NCBI RefSeq assembly: GCF_023008405.1
Contig: NZ_CP095376.1
Span: forward strand, 9,280,501 to 9,344,500
From: Amycolatopsis sp. FBCC-B4732
Lineage (GTDB): Bacteria; Actinomycetota; Actinomycetes; Mycobacteriales; Pseudonocardiaceae
DNA length: 64,000 nt
Direction: 5' to 3'
Positions 50,714 through 61,082 of this stretch are shown piece after piece. The position numbers and the translations under genes are program-made. A model generated the notes under the pieces. It was not told the DNA's origin and did not search any database. It saw only the letters and a list, made by a program, of their open reading frames with translations. How positions within the stretch are numbered: the first letter of the stretch is position 1; each line of letters starts with the position of its first letter.

Positions 50714-51328
50714 TCAGAGCAGCAAGTCGCCCAATGTGAACGGGTACACGACGGCGTTCTGCTCGACCGGCCCGGCGATGCCGGGGACGTCCGGGGCGCA
50801 CGCGTGCTGGTGCAGGCCGAGCCGCGAGTGGAACCAGCCCGGCCGGCCGGGGATGCCGTTGTGGCGGGTCAGCCAGAGGATGACCTCGCTGTCGGCCCAG
50901 CGGTCCGGGTGCAGCCGGTGCGCCCAGCAGTCGTGGTCGGCGTAGACCAGCACCCGCTCGATGCGCGCCGCGTGCCGGACGTGCTTGATCCACGCCTTGA
51001 TGAACCGGTCGTCGACGCTCGGCGCCGCCACCTCCAGTGCCGGCGCCAGCGACCCGGGCGCGAACGCGCCGAGCCTGCTGGCCGTCCGGACGAAGTGGTC
51101 GGCCTGGTCGTGCACCGCGCCGGGCCGCGCGTAGTGCCGCCCACCGACGTGCAGCCCGGCCTCCTGCGCGCCGGCCAGGTTGCGCTCGGCCGCGCCGTTG
51201 CTCCAGTTGACGTTCTCGGTGATCGTCACCGACACGAACTTCGTGTCCGCCGCGCGCACGGCGTACCAGTCGGCGACGCGCTCGCGGTGGGACAGCGAGA
51301 TGCCGCGTTCGCTCTCCGGCTCCGTCAC
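50714..51328 (-). CDS. GH25-like (lysozyme-fold) protein
   Basis: 204 residues. The fold pattern ADWYAVRAADTKFVSVTITE, NVNWSNGAAERNLAGAQEAG, LHVGGRHYARPGAVHDQADH and the later VILWLTRHNGIPGRPGW is GH25-like. The usual Asp-x-Glu pair is not clear (ALEVAAP), so activity is uncertain. No signal peptide, unlike secreted lysozymes; perhaps cytosolic or non-classically exported. GTG start. Confidence 0.7.
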   Translation of the reverse strand: MTEPESERGISLSHRERVADWYAVRAADTKFVSVTITENVNWSNGAAERNLAGAQEAGLHVGGRHYARPGAVHDQADHFVRTASRLGAFAPGSLAPALEVAAPSVDDRFIKAWIKHVRHAARIERVLVYADHDCWAHRLHPDRWADSEVILWLTRHNGIPGRPGWFHSRLGLHQHACAPDVPGIAGPVEQNAVVYPFTLGDLLL

Positions 51329-51421
51329 AGTCCGCCCCCGGCGCGTAGATGAGAGCACACCATACGTCGCCGGAGGCGGGCCCGCAGTCAGCAACGCCCA
51401 GGTTGATCAGGCACTTTCCGG

Positions 51422-52186
51422 TCAGGCGTTGTCGCGGTGGAAGGTCCGGGTGCCCCACCACACGGACACCACCGCCATGACGAGCACCACGACGCTGCCG
51501 GTGAACAAGGCGTCCACCGTGAAGTCACCGCGGAAGGTGCTGCGCTCGACGTCGACGACGTGCCGGAACGGGTTGAGCTGGGAAACGGTGTACAGCCACT
51601 TAGGTGCGGCGCCGGCCGTGATCGGCAGCAGGATCCCGGAAAGCAGCAGCAGCGGGATGAGCACGGCGTTGAGCAGGGCGGGGAACGTTTCCTCGCTCTT
51701 GAGCGTCAGCGCGAGCGCGTAGGAGCACGACGCGAGCGACACCGCCAGCAGGAACACGATCACCAGGCTCAGCAGCACGCCGCCGACCGGCGCGTGGAGG
51801 TCGAACGCGAGGTACGCCAGCGCGATGATCAGCAGGGCCTGCACGACCGCCTGCAGCGCGTTGGCCAGCACCTTGCCCAGCAGCAGCGCCGCGCGGCTGA
51901 CCGGCGTCACCCGGAAGCGCTCGACCACGCCGGAACGGTAGTCGGCCAGCAGCCCGAACCCCACGAACGAGCTGCCGAAGAGCGCCAGCTGGGCGATCAG
52001 GGCCGGGGTGAGCAGCAGCCAGCCGTCCACTTCGGACAGCCCCTGGGCCCGCACCGCCTTGACCATCAGCGGCCCGAACAGGAACAGGTACAGCAGCGGC
52101 TGCATGATCCCGATGACGAGCCAGGTCGGGTTGCGCACCGCGGCCACGGTGTCGCGCCGGAAGATCAGCCAGGTGTCACGCAGCAC
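51422..52186 (-). CDS. ABC-2 type permease (DrrB-like)
   Basis: 254 residues with about six helices: VIGIMQPLLYLFLFGPLM and SFVGFGLLADYRSGVVERFR typical of DrrB-type ABC-2 permeases, LLLSGILLPITAGAAPKWLY. Works with the ATPase to export a drug, lipid or polysaccharide. Overlaps the ATPase gene by 11 bp (coupled). Confidence 0.93.
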   Translation of the reverse strand: MLRDTWLIFRRDTVAAVRNPTWLVIGIMQPLLYLFLFGPLMVKAVRAQGLSEVDGWLLLTPALIAQLALFGSSFVGFGLLADYRSGVVERFRVTPVSRAALLLGKVLANALQAVVQALLIIALAYLAFDLHAPVGGVLLSLVIVFLLAVSLASCSYALALTLKSEETFPALLNAVLIPLLLLSGILLPITAGAAPKWLYTVSQLNPFRHVVDVERSTFRGDFTVDALFTGSVVVLVMAVVSVWWGTRTFHRDNA

Positions 52187-53141
52187 GGGTGCCCTCCTCG
52201 GCTTCGCGCAGGGAGCGTCCGGTCAGGGTCAGGAAGACGTCGTCGAGCGTCGGCCGGTGCACCTGGACCGACCGCATCGGGATGCTTTTCGCGTCCAGCG
52301 CGCGCAGGAGTTCCGGCAGCGCGACGTCACCGCGCGGCACCCGGAACCGGATCTCGCCGCCGGCCGCGGACAGCTCGCGCGCCCCCGCCAGCCGTCCGGC
52401 GATCTCGGCGGCGTCCGCGCCCTGTTCCGGATCGACGCCGACCTCGACGCGATCGCCGTTGACCTGCGCCTTGAGCGCGTCCGGTGTGCCCTCGGCGACG
52501 ATCCGGCCGCCGTCGATGACGATCAGCCGGTCCGCCAGCGCGTCGGCTTCGTCGAGGTAGTGGGTCGTCAGGAAGACGGTGACGCCCAGCCGCCGGATGT
52601 GCTCCCACAGGTTCGCCCGGCTCTGCGGATCGAGCCCGGTCGACGGCTCGTCGAGGAACACCAGCCCGGGCGAGTGGATCAGCCCGAGCGCGATGTCGAG
52701 CCGCCGCCGCTGCCCGCCGGACAGCGTTTTCGCCGGCCGCCGGTCCAGCCCGGTGAGGTCGAGCTGCTCGGCGAGCTCGGCCCCGCGCGCGATCGCGTCG
52801 GCCTTGCTCATCCGGTAGAGCCGCCCCTGCAGCTCGAGCTCGTCGGCGACGGTGGATTCGGGCGCGGTCCCGCCGCCCTGGGCGACGTACCCGATCCGCT
52901 CGCGCACGCCGAGCGGATCGGCGAGCAGATCGCGGCCGCCGACGGTCGCGGTGCCCGCGGTCGGTTTCAGCAGCGTGGTGAGCATGCGGAGCGTGGTGGT
53001 CTTCCCGGCGCCGTTCGGGCCGAGGAAGGCGACCAGCTCGCCTGCGCCGACGTCGAGGTCGACGCCCTTGACCGCGTGGACTTCGCCCCCAGTGCGGCCC
53101 TTGCGGCGGAACCGCCGCTCGAGACCGCGTGCGGTGATCAT
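52176..53141 (-). CDS. ABC transporter ATPase (DrrA-like)
   Basis: 321 residues. Walker A FLGPNGAGKTTTLRML, Q-loop YVAQGGGTAPESTV, signature TLSGGQRRRLDIALGLI, Walker B LVFLDEPSTGLDPQSR, H-loop FLTTHYLDEADALADR, all intact. The C-terminal domain (~230-321) is typical of DrrA. Drug/lipid exporter ATPase. Preceded by two TCAAACTTGA-type palindromes that look like PadR operators. Confidence 0.95.
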   Translation of the reverse strand: MITARGLERRFRRKGRTGGEVHAVKGVDLDVGAGELVAFLGPNGAGKTTTLRMLTTLLKPTAGTATVGGRDLLADPLGVRERIGYVAQGGGTAPESTVADELELQGRLYRMSKADAIARGAELAEQLDLTGLDRRPAKTLSGGQRRRLDIALGLIHSPGLVFLDEPSTGLDPQSRANLWEHIRRLGVTVFLTTHYLDEADALADRLIVIDGGRIVAEGTPDALKAQVNGDRVEVGVDPEQGADAAEIAGRLAGARELSAAGGEIRFRVPRGDVALPELLRALDAKSIPMRSVQVHRPTLDDVFLTLTGRSLREAEEGTRAA

Positions 53142-53154
53142 GGGAACCCCTCTC

Positions 53155-53221
53155 TAATCAAACTTGACTACTTGAGGGGCACACTGTGCCGCAGCGAGGA
53201 CTCGCTAGTCAAACTTGATTA
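53155..53221. promoter_or_regulatory. two palindromic operators upstream of the drrAB-like operon
   Basis: TAATCAAACTTGACTA (53155-53170) and TAGTCAAACTTGATTA (53206-53221) are near-palindromes, and are nearly each other's inverted copy, with centres 51 bp apart. The nearest ends 14 bp upstream of the ATPase start. The PadR encoded upstream is the expected repressor. Confidence 0.7.
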
Positions 53222-53230
53222 CCGGACCCC

Positions 53231-53685
53231 TGGCCTGATGTCATGAAAGGGTCGTTCACCGCGTCCGGCGCCATGAACGAGTCGTTCATGACGACCGCAA
53301 CTACCCCCGCGTGCAGCGCCGCACCGATCGGCCGTGCCGGTCCGCCTGCGTCGGCCGTGCCGCTCCCACGGGACTCGCCGAGCGTCCTGAATGACTCATT
53401 CAAGACATCCGCCGCGCCTGGCCTGATGTCATGAAAGGGTCGTTCACCGCGTCCGACGTCATGAACGAGTCGTTCATGACGTACCGCGACTACCCGCGTG
53501 CACCGCCGCACCGATCGCCTGAGCCGGTCGGCCGTGCCGGTCCGCCTGCGTCGGCCGTGCCGCTCCCACGGGACTCGCCGAGCGTCCTGAATGACTCATT
53601 CAAGACACCTGCCGCGCCTGGCCCGACGTCATGAAAGGGTCGTTCACCGCGTCCGGCGCCATGAACGAGTCGTTCATGACCTCCC
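53231..53685. repeat. tandem ~190-bp direct repeats built from palindromic elements
   Basis: The gene-free stretch 53222-53701 holds two full units (53231-53418, 188 bp; 53419-53618, 200 bp) and a partial third up to about 53685. Each begins TGGCCTGATGTC or TGGCCCGACGTC, then has the palindromic ATGAAAGGGTCGTTCA / ATGAACGAGTCGTTCATGAC hairpin with the CGCGTCCG spacer, and ends with a TGAATGACTCATTCA palindrome (for example 53384-53406). Same family as at 30.1-30.3 kb. Reading frames through it are repeat artefacts. Confidence 0.85.
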
Positions 53686-53701
53686 GCGGCCGGCCGCCCG
53701 C

Positions 53702-54301
53702 CTACCCGGCCGGAGGCTCCCCGAAGGCATCCCCGGATTCGCCGGCCATCGAGTACTCACCGGCCTCGAGCCGGGCGATCAGCCCCTCCAGCCACGTCAG
53801 GCTCGCGTCCGTGATCCCGCCCCACAGCCGGTACAGCTCGCCGACGTGCTCGGGCGTGCCCAGCTCCATGCTCGCCTTCACCTCGTCGAGCATCAGCACC
53901 GCCTGCCGCTGCTCGGCCTCCAGGTGCACCAGCCGGTGCCGGAGCAGGTTGATCACCCGGGCGCGCGGCAGGGTCGTCATCAGCGAGATCCCCGCCGACA
54001 GGTCCGGGTGGTTGAGCTCCGGGTCGGACAGTGCCTTCGAGAGCAGCACCTGGTACTCCTGCTCACCCTCGGACGTGAGCCGGTAGGCGACGCGGTCCGG
54101 GCCGCCGGCGCCCGGCTCGACGTCGACCTGCTCCAGCAGCTCTTCGGTGGTCATCTTCTTCAGCGCGTGGTAGATCGAGCCGGGCTGGACGTTCGCCCAC
54201 TTGTCCGCCGACCAGCTCAGCAGCTCGCGCCGCACCTGGTAGCCGTGCGCGCGGCCGTACATCCGCACCACCCCGAGCACGAGCAGCCGTGTCGCCGACA
54301 A
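53702..54301 (-). CDS. PadR-family regulator
   Basis: 199 residues. PadR winged helix: LLVLGVVRMYGRAHGYQVRR, SWSADKWANVQPGSIYHALK, then the long C-terminal dimerisation helices. Upstream on the same strand of the drrAB-like genes, separated by the repeat region; likely repressor of that exporter, with effector unknown. Confidence 0.92.
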   Translation of the reverse strand: MSATRLLVLGVVRMYGRAHGYQVRRELLSWSADKWANVQPGSIYHALKKMTTEELLEQVDVEPGAGGPDRVAYRLTSEGEQEYQVLLSKALSDPELNHPDLSAGISLMTTLPRARVINLLRHRLVHLEAEQRQAVLMLDEVKASMELGTPEHVGELYRLWGGITDASLTWLEGLIARLEAGEYSMAGESGDAFGEPPAG

Positions 54302-54353
54302 CCGGGCCTCCCTCTCGACAATGCGCGTGACGCCCTCCGTAGGCTAATAAGGT

Positions 54354-56150
54354 ATGAGCACCCCTGTGTTGACCGCGGTGGCCTGGCCCTACGCCAACGG
54401 CCCCCGCCACATCGGCCACGTGTCCGGATTCGGCGTCCCGTCCGACGTCTTCTCCCGCTACCAGCGAATGGCCGGCAACCGGGTGCTCATGGTCTCCGGC
54501 ACCGACGAACACGGCACCCCGATCACGGTCCAGGCGGACAAGGAAGACTCGACCCCGCAGCTCACGGCGGACAAGTACACCCGCCAGATCGGCACCGACC
54601 TGCAGGGCCTCGGCCTCTCCTACGACCTGTTCACCCGGACCACGACCGGCAACCACGCCGAGGTGACGCAGCAGATCTTCCTGGCGCTGCACCGCAACGG
54701 CTACGTCGTGCCGAAGACCACGCGCGGCGCGATCAGCCCGTCCACCGGCCGCACGCTGCCCGACCGCTACGTCGAGGGCACCTGCCCGATCTGCGGGTAC
54801 GACGGCGCGCGCGGCGACCAGTGCGACAACTGCGGCAACCAGCTCGACGCCGCGGAGCTGATCAACCCCAAGTCGCGGATCAACGGCGAGACGCCGAAGT
54901 TCGTCGAGACCGAGCACTACTTCCTCGACCTGCCGGCCTTCACCAAGACCCTCGGCGACTGGCTGGGCACCAAGACCGACTGGCGCCCGAACGTCCTCAA
55001 CTTCACCAAGAACCTGATCGACGACATGCGGCCCCGGCCGATCACCCGCGACCTCGACTGGGGCGTCAAGATCCCCCTCGACGGCTGGCGCGACCAGCCG
55101 CTGAAGCGGTTCTACGTCTGGTTCGACGCGGTGATCGGGTACTTCTCGGCCAGCGTCGAGTGGGCTCGGCGCTCCGGCAACCCGGACGCGTGGCAGGAGT
55201 GGTGGAACAACGCCGACGCCCGGTCGTACTACTTCATGGGCAAGGACAACATCACCTTCCACGCCCAGATCTGGCCGGCGCTGCTGTTCGGCCACAACGG
55301 CGAAGGCGACAAGGGCGGCGAGCCCGGCAAGTACGGCAAGCTGCACCTGCCCGACGAGATCGTCTCCAGCGAGTTCCTCACCATGAGCGGCTCGAAGTTC
55401 TCGACCTCGCGCGGGCGCGTCATCTACGTCGAGGACTTCCTGCGCGACTTCGGCCCGGACACGCTGCGGTACTTCATCTCGGTCGCCGGCCCGGAGACCC
55501 AGGACACCGACTTCACCTGGGACGAGTTCGTCCGCCGGACCAACTTCGAGCTGGCCAACGAGTGGGGCAACCTGGTCAACCGGTCCATCTCGATGGCGCA
55601 CAAGAACGTCGGCGCCATCCCGCGCCCGGAGGCGCCGACGGCGGCCGACGAAGAGCTGAAGGCGTTGTCGCGCAAGGCGTTCGACACCGCGGGCGCGCAC
55701 CTGGCCCGCTCCCGGTTCAAGCAGGCGGCGAGCGAGGCGATGAAGGTCGTCACCGCGGCGAACAAGTACATCTCCGACCAGGAGCCGTGGAAGCTCAAGG
55801 ACGACCCCACGCGGCGTGACACCGTGCTGCACACCGCGCTGCAGGTCGTCTCCGACGCCAACACGCTGCTGACGCCGTTCCTGCCGCACTCGGCCCAGAA
55901 GGTGCACGAGGCCCTCGGCGGCACCGGCGTCTGGGCCGCGCAGCCGGAGCTCAAGGAGGTCGACGACCTCGACATCGCCGGCCGGGTCAACCCGATTCTG
56001 ACCGGTGACTACGCGGGCGAGCAGGCGAAGTGGGAGTCGAAGCCGATCGAGGTCGGCGTGCCGCTGGCCAAGCCGTCGCCGCTGTTCACCAAGCTCGACC
56101 CGGCGCTGGGCGAGACCGGCCCGGAGTGGGCGCCGATCACCAAGGAGTAA
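54354..56150 (+). CDS. metG: methionyl-tRNA synthetase
   Basis: 598 residues. Class I signature [16 protein letters not shown], zinc knuckle [20 protein letters not shown], and a KMSKS variant FSTSRGRV (after MSGSK). No C-terminal EMAP-like extension. TAGGCT (54340-54345) is 8 nt before the ATG. Opens the metG-tatD-rpfB-ksgA-ispE backbone; called metS in M. tuberculosis. Confidence 0.97.
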   Translation: MSTPVLTAVAWPYANGPRHIGHVSGFGVPSDVFSRYQRMAGNRVLMVSGTDEHGTPITVQADKEDSTPQLTADKYTRQIGTDLQGLGLSYDLFTRTTTGNHAEVTQQIFLALHRNGYVVPKTTRGAISPSTGRTLPDRYVEGTCPICGYDGARGDQCDNCGNQLDAAELINPKSRINGETPKFVETEHYFLDLPAFTKTLGDWLGTKTDWRPNVLNFTKNLIDDMRPRPITRDLDWGVKIPLDGWRDQPLKRFYVWFDAVIGYFSASVEWARRSGNPDAWQEWWNNADARSYYFMGKDNITFHAQIWPALLFGHNGEGDKGGEPGKYGKLHLPDEIVSSEFLTMSGSKFSTSRGRVIYVEDFLRDFGPDTLRYFISVAGPETQDTDFTWDEFVRRTNFELANEWGNLVNRSISMAHKNVGAIPRPEAPTAADEELKALSRKAFDTAGAHLARSRFKQAASEAMKVVTAANKYISDQEPWKLKDDPTRRDTVLHTALQVVSDANTLLTPFLPHSAQKVHEALGGTGVWAAQPELKEVDDLDIAGRVNPILTGDYAGEQAKWESKPIEVGVPLAKPSPLFTKLDPALGETGPEWAPITKE

Positions 56151-56159
56151 GAGGTATGC

Positions 56160-56996
56160 ATGGGTGACGAGAAGCGCGAGCTGCCGCCGGTCCCGGACCG
56201 GCTCCCGGTGTCGGTGGTGGACGCGCACACCCATCTCGACGCGTGCGGCGCGGTCACCGCGGCCGATGTTTCGGCCATGGTCGACCGCGCCGAGCGCGCC
56301 GGTGTCGCCCGCGTCGTCACGGTCGCGGACGACCTCGCCTCGGCCCGCTGGGCCACCGAGGCGGCGACCTGGGACCCGCGCGTGTGGGCCGCCGTCGCGA
56401 TCCACCCGACGCGGACCAAGGCGTTCGGCGAGGCCGAGAAGTCCGAAGTGGAGCGCCTGGCTGCGACCGACCGCGTGGTCGCGGTCGGCGAGACCGGTCT
56501 CGACTACTACTGGGACTACTCGCCGCACGACGCCCAGCAGGAGGCGTTCCGCTGGCACATCGACCTCGCGAAGCGGCTGGACAAGCCGCTGATGATCCAC
56601 GACCGCGAGGCCCACGACGACGTGCTGCGCATCCTGGCCGAAGAGAATGCGCCGAATGCCGTAATCTTCCATTGTTTTTCCGGGGACGCGGAAATGGCCC
56701 GCAAGTGCGTGGACGCGGGATACGTCCTTTCCTTCGCGGGCACGGTGACGTTCAAGAACGCGAAGGGCCTCCACGAGGCGGCCCGGCTGTGCCCGGCGGA
56801 CCAGTACCTCGTCGAGACCGACGCACCGTTTCTGACCCCCCACCCGTTCCGTGGACGGCCGAACGAGCCGTTCGGCGCGGCCTACACCGTCCGTCACCTC
56901 GCGGCGCTCAGGGGCGAAGCTGTCCACGAAGTCGCCGAAGCGGTCCGGACCACTGCCGAGCGGGTGTACCGACTCCCCAGCGTCACAACGGGGTGA
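56160..56996 (+). CDS. tatD: TatD-family metal-dependent nuclease
   Basis: 278 residues. Amidohydrolase barrel: VVDAHTHLDACG, VAVGETGLDYYWDYSP, KPLMIHDREAHDDV, IFHCFSGDAEMARKC and LVETDAPFLTPHPFRGRPNE. 3'-5' DNA exonuclease of the TatD type. The ATG at 56160 is 9 bp after metG; an earlier ATG at 56156 would stop after three codons. Confidence 0.96.
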   Translation: MGDEKRELPPVPDRLPVSVVDAHTHLDACGAVTAADVSAMVDRAERAGVARVVTVADDLASARWATEAATWDPRVWAAVAIHPTRTKAFGEAEKSEVERLAATDRVVAVGETGLDYYWDYSPHDAQQEAFRWHIDLAKRLDKPLMIHDREAHDDVLRILAEENAPNAVIFHCFSGDAEMARKCVDAGYVLSFAGTVTFKNAKGLHEAARLCPADQYLVETDAPFLTPHPFRGRPNEPFGAAYTVRHLAALRGEAVHEVAEAVRTTAERVYRLPSVTTG

Positions 56997-57070
56997 ACGC
57001 ATTGCGACATCAGGGTTCCTTGATCGTCCACCTGATGGAGTGACGGGGATCACGACACTCCGGGGGGTGT

Positions 57071-57099
57071 TTGCGCAACCCGGCGGGACCCGTTACTGT
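57071..57099 (+). promoter_or_regulatory. candidate rpfB promoter
   Basis: TTGCGC (57071-57076), a 17-bp spacer and TACTGT (57094-57099) fit a sigma-70-type promoter. It leaves an untranslated leader of about 100 nt containing a 9-bp hairpin (57160-57168 with 57177-57185, GAGACGGCG/CGCCGTCTC). I do not see the conserved ydaO/c-di-AMP riboswitch core here. Confidence 0.45.
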
Positions 57100-57160
57100 C
57101 CCGTGATCGTGCCGGTCGGGCCTGCGCTCAGCAGCTTCCGATCGTCACGCCCAGTCGTAG

Positions 57161-58630
<1,470 letters not shown>

Positions 58631-58642
58631 GTTTCGCTTCGG

Positions 58643-58678
58643 AACGGCCCCCGTCCTTTTTGGGCGGGGGCCGTTTCG
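58643..58678. terminator. intrinsic terminator after rpfB
   Basis: 11-bp stem AACGGCCCCCG / CGGGGGCCGTT with a T-rich loop, ending in TTT, 13 bp after the rpfB stop. Separates rpfB from ksgA, which has its own leaderless promoter. Confidence 0.85.
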
Positions 58679-58733
58679 TCTGCGGTCCGCACCGAGCGGA
58701 ACAGAGCCGGAGTCCGGTCGGTAAGCTCGCCCG

Positions 58734-59585
58734 GTGGTTGAACTGTTGGGACCGGCCGAGATCCGGGCGCTGGCGGCCGAGCTGGACGTGCGGCCGACCA
58801 AGAAGCTCGGGCAGAACTTCGTGCACGATCCCAACACCGTCCGGCGGATCGTCGAGCTGGCGAGCGTCACCGAAGACGACGTCGTCCTCGAGGTCGGGCC
58901 CGGGCTCGGGTCGCTGACGCTGGGCCTGCTCGCCACCGGGGCGCGGGTCGTCGCCGTCGAGATCGATCCCAAGCTCGCCGCGCGGCTGCCCGAGACGGTC
59001 GCCGAGCGGGGGGCCGAAGCCGCCGGCCGGCTGACTGTCGTCGGGGCCGACGCGCTGCGCGTCAAGGACGCCGACCTACCCGGCGAGCCGACCGCGCTCG
59101 TCGCCAACCTGCCCTACAACGTCGCCGTGCCGGTCGTGCTGCACCTGCTCGCCGAAGTGCCCTCGCTCGCCTCCGGGCTCGTCATGGTGCAGACCGAGGT
59201 CGCCGAGCGGATGGCGGCCGGGCCGGGCAGCCGGATCTACGGCGTCCCGAGCGTCAAGCTCGCTTGGTACGGTCCCGCACGGAAAGTCGCCGCGGTACCA
59301 CGGTCGGTGTTCTGGCCGGTGCCCAACGTGGATTCCGCGCTCGTCGCCTTCGAGCGCGCCGCCACCCCGGCGTCCGAAGACCGGGATGGTCTCTTCTCCC
59401 TGGTTGACGCCGCTTTCTCACAACGCAGGAAAACGCTACGCGCCGCGCTCGCGGGCTGGGCGGGCTCGGCCGAACGGGCCGGGGAGCTCCTGACGGCCGC
59501 CGGGGTCGACCCGAAGACCCGGGGCGAGCAGCTCGACGTGCACGCTTTCGCCCGGATCGCGGCACGCGCGCGGGTCCACCACTGA
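58734..59585 (+). CDS. rsmA: 16S rRNA dimethyladenosine transferase KsgA/RsmA
   Basis: 283 residues. [12 protein letters not shown] at the N-terminus, SAM motif [16 protein letters not shown], catalytic [17 protein letters not shown] (NLPY), and [12 protein letters not shown]. Dimethylates A1518/A1519 in 16S rRNA. TAAGCT (58722-58727) is 6 nt before the GTG, so leaderless. Confidence 0.97.
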   Translation: MVELLGPAEIRALAAELDVRPTKKLGQNFVHDPNTVRRIVELASVTEDDVVLEVGPGLGSLTLGLLATGARVVAVEIDPKLAARLPETVAERGAEAAGRLTVVGADALRVKDADLPGEPTALVANLPYNVAVPVVLHLLAEVPSLASGLVMVQTEVAERMAAGPGSRIYGVPSVKLAWYGPARKVAAVPRSVFWPVPNVDSALVAFERAATPASEDRDGLFSLVDAAFSQRRKTLRAALAGWAGSAERAGELLTAAGVDPKTRGEQLDVHAFARIAARARVHH

Positions 59586-59707
59586 ATCCACCACAGTGGA
59601 GGCGGTGAAAAACGCACGTTTCGGCCGTCACCCCGTGACTGCGACACCTCCAGTCGTGTGATGTGGGCCAACGGGCTTGCTTTCGCTCCGTGGGATCGGC
59701 TTAACTC

Positions 59708-59806
59708 AGTACGTCCATCCCGAGCGACCGAGAGACCTGGCTCGTCGAAGTCGCAGCAACCACCCTCCACAGGGCAGGTGCTACCGCCAGGACCGATGGA
59801 GGCCGT
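59708..59806 (+). ncRNA. SAM riboswitch (SAM-I/IV clan, probably SAM-IV)
   Basis: Conserved elements in order: GAGAGACCTGGCTCG, GAAGTCGCAGCAACCACC, a middle hairpin, GGTGCTACCGCCAGGACC, closed by P1 TCCATC (59714-59719) with GATGGA (59795-59800). This is the SAM-I/SAM-IV core; actinomycete SAM-IV is likeliest. It precedes a methionine-importer-type ATPase, the expected target class. P1's 3' strand overlaps GGAGG (59798-59802), the ribosome site of the leader peptide. Confidence 0.88.
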
Positions 59807-59811
59807 TTTCG

Positions 59812-59904
59812 ATGAAGAGGGTAGCTCGCCCCCTGCTGTTGACCAGGCGCCGCGTTGTCGACGAAGGCCGCCGCTCCGTCTCCGCATGTCGACGCTCGCG
59901 CTGA
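59812..59904 (+). CDS. putative leader peptide
   Basis: 30 residues. The C-terminal half LTRRRVVDEGRRSVSACR matches the pattern of short actinobacterial leader peptides (LTRRxVDxxRxxSAxCR) found upstream of sulfur-metabolism genes. ATG 59812 has GGAGG 9 nt upstream, and that GGAGG is inside the riboswitch P1. It probably acts as a translated sensor for Cys-tRNA or arginine codons. Confidence 0.7.
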   Translation: MKRVARPLLLTRRRVVDEGRRSVSACRRSR

Positions 59905-59972
59905 GCTTCGTCTGAGCCGACACACCCCTTCTTCACGCACCGTCCACTGAGGACGGACACTCGCTTGCGGCC

Positions 59973-60004
59973 GGGCGCGCCCTAGTGCGCTGCGCCCTGT
60001 TTTT
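59973..60004 (+). promoter_or_regulatory. terminator-like hairpin before the MetN-like gene
   Basis: GGGCGC (59973-59978) pairs with GCGCCC (59992-59997), with further pairs possible inside, followed by TGTTTTT. It ends 2 nt before the ribosome site TGGAG of the ATPase gene. It could be the attenuator read by the riboswitch and/or leader peptide; the short stem makes this tentative. Confidence 0.5.
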
Positions 60005-60015
60005 CTGGAGCTATC

Positions 60016-61029
60016 GTGATCACGGTCGAAAACCTGTCCAAATCCTTTGCCACCAACGGAGATTCCGTCGTCGCCCTGCACGACGTGAGCGTCGAGGTCC
60101 AGGCCGGCTCGCTGTTCGGCGTCGTCGGCCCGGCCGGTTCGGGCAAGTCCGTCCTGGCCCGGTGCATCGCGCTGCAGGAGCGCCCCGACCGCGGCGTCGT
60201 CCGGCTGGACGGCCTCAACACCGGCACGCTCGACGGCCGCCGCCTCCGCGAGATCCGCCGTCAGCTCGGGGTCGTTTCGACGAAGCCGGAGCTGATCGCC
60301 GAGCGCACCATCGCCGGCAACATCGCTTCCCCGCTGGAGCAGCTCGGCGTCGACGGCCCGCAGCGCCGCAGCCGGGTCGGCTCGCTGCTCGACCTCGTCG
60401 GCCTGACCCCGCGCGCCGCGCAGCGTCCCGGTGAGCTCACCGCTGGTCAGCTTCGCCGCGTCGCGGTCGCGAAGGCGCTGGCCGCCGCGCCCGCCGTGCT
60501 GCTCGCCGACGACCCGACCGCCGGGATCGACCCGGAGGAGGCCGGCTCGGTGCTCACCGTGCTCGACCGCGCCCGCTCCGAGCTCGGCACCACGGTCGTC
60601 GTCACGACGCCGGACGCGGGCGTCGTCCGCCGGCTCTGCGACGACGTCGCGGTGCTGGAAGACGGCACCGTCGTCGAGCGCGGCACCGTGCTCGACCTGA
60701 TCTCGAACCCGGGCAGCCGCACCGCGCAGGCGCTGCTGCCGGCCATCGAGACCTCACGCTCGCAGTCCTCGCGCTACGACCGCGCGGTCGACGTCGTGCT
60801 GGTCGGGTTCGCGTCGGTGGGCGCGCTGCTGCCCGAGGCCGCCGGCCGCTTCGACGTCGAGTTCGCCACCATCGGCGGCGGGCTGACCCGGATCGGCGAC
60901 ACCCCGGTCGGCCGCTTCCGCCTCGGCGTCCGCGGCGAGCGCGCCGACGCGGCGCTGGCGTGGGTCGCCGAGCGCGGCGGCCACGTCACCCAGACCGCCC
61001 GCGGCCCCCAGGCCGTCGTCGCCGCCTGA
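60016..61029 (+). CDS. MetN-like ABC ATPase with NIL domain, degenerate catalytic motifs
   Basis: 337 residues: an ABC ATPase domain (~1-235) and a C-terminal NIL domain (~255-330) that binds methionine in MetN. Walker A is good (GVVGPAGSGKSVLAR), but the Q-loop reads VVSTKPEL, the signature reads LTAGQLRRVA, Walker B/catalytic Glu reads LLADDPTAG (Asp for Glu) and the H-loop reads TTPDAG (no His). No permease or binding-protein gene follows, whereas metN normally heads metNIQ. Possibly a SAM-controlled methionine-sensing ATPase-like regulator. Confidence 0.9.
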   Translation: MITVENLSKSFATNGDSVVALHDVSVEVQAGSLFGVVGPAGSGKSVLARCIALQERPDRGVVRLDGLNTGTLDGRRLREIRRQLGVVSTKPELIAERTIAGNIASPLEQLGVDGPQRRSRVGSLLDLVGLTPRAAQRPGELTAGQLRRVAVAKALAAAPAVLLADDPTAGIDPEEAGSVLTVLDRARSELGTTVVVTTPDAGVVRRLCDDVAVLEDGTVVERGTVLDLISNPGSRTAQALLPAIETSRSQSSRYDRAVDVVLVGFASVGALLPEAAGRFDVEFATIGGGLTRIGDTPVGRFRLGVRGERADAALAWVAERGGHVTQTARGPQAVVAA

Positions 61030-61040
61030 TCTCATCGGTC

Positions 61041-61077
61041 GTGAAGGCCACCTCGAGGAATTCGAGGTGGCCTTCAC
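61041..61077. terminator. 16-bp perfect hairpin
   Basis: GTGAAGGCCACCTCGA and its exact complement around a 5-nt loop, 12 bp after the MetN-like stop and 5 bp before the MFS pseudogene's stop, i.e. between convergent genes. No T run. The arms are of the GTGA...TCAC type seen in several hairpins here. Confidence 0.75.
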
Positions 61078-61082
61078 GGCGT

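Noticed and set aside
53243..53634. Small genes encoding MKGSFTAS-type peptides, twice in tandem
   Set aside because: They are readings through the palindromic repeats; the similar start MKGSFTAS comes from the repeat unit itself.
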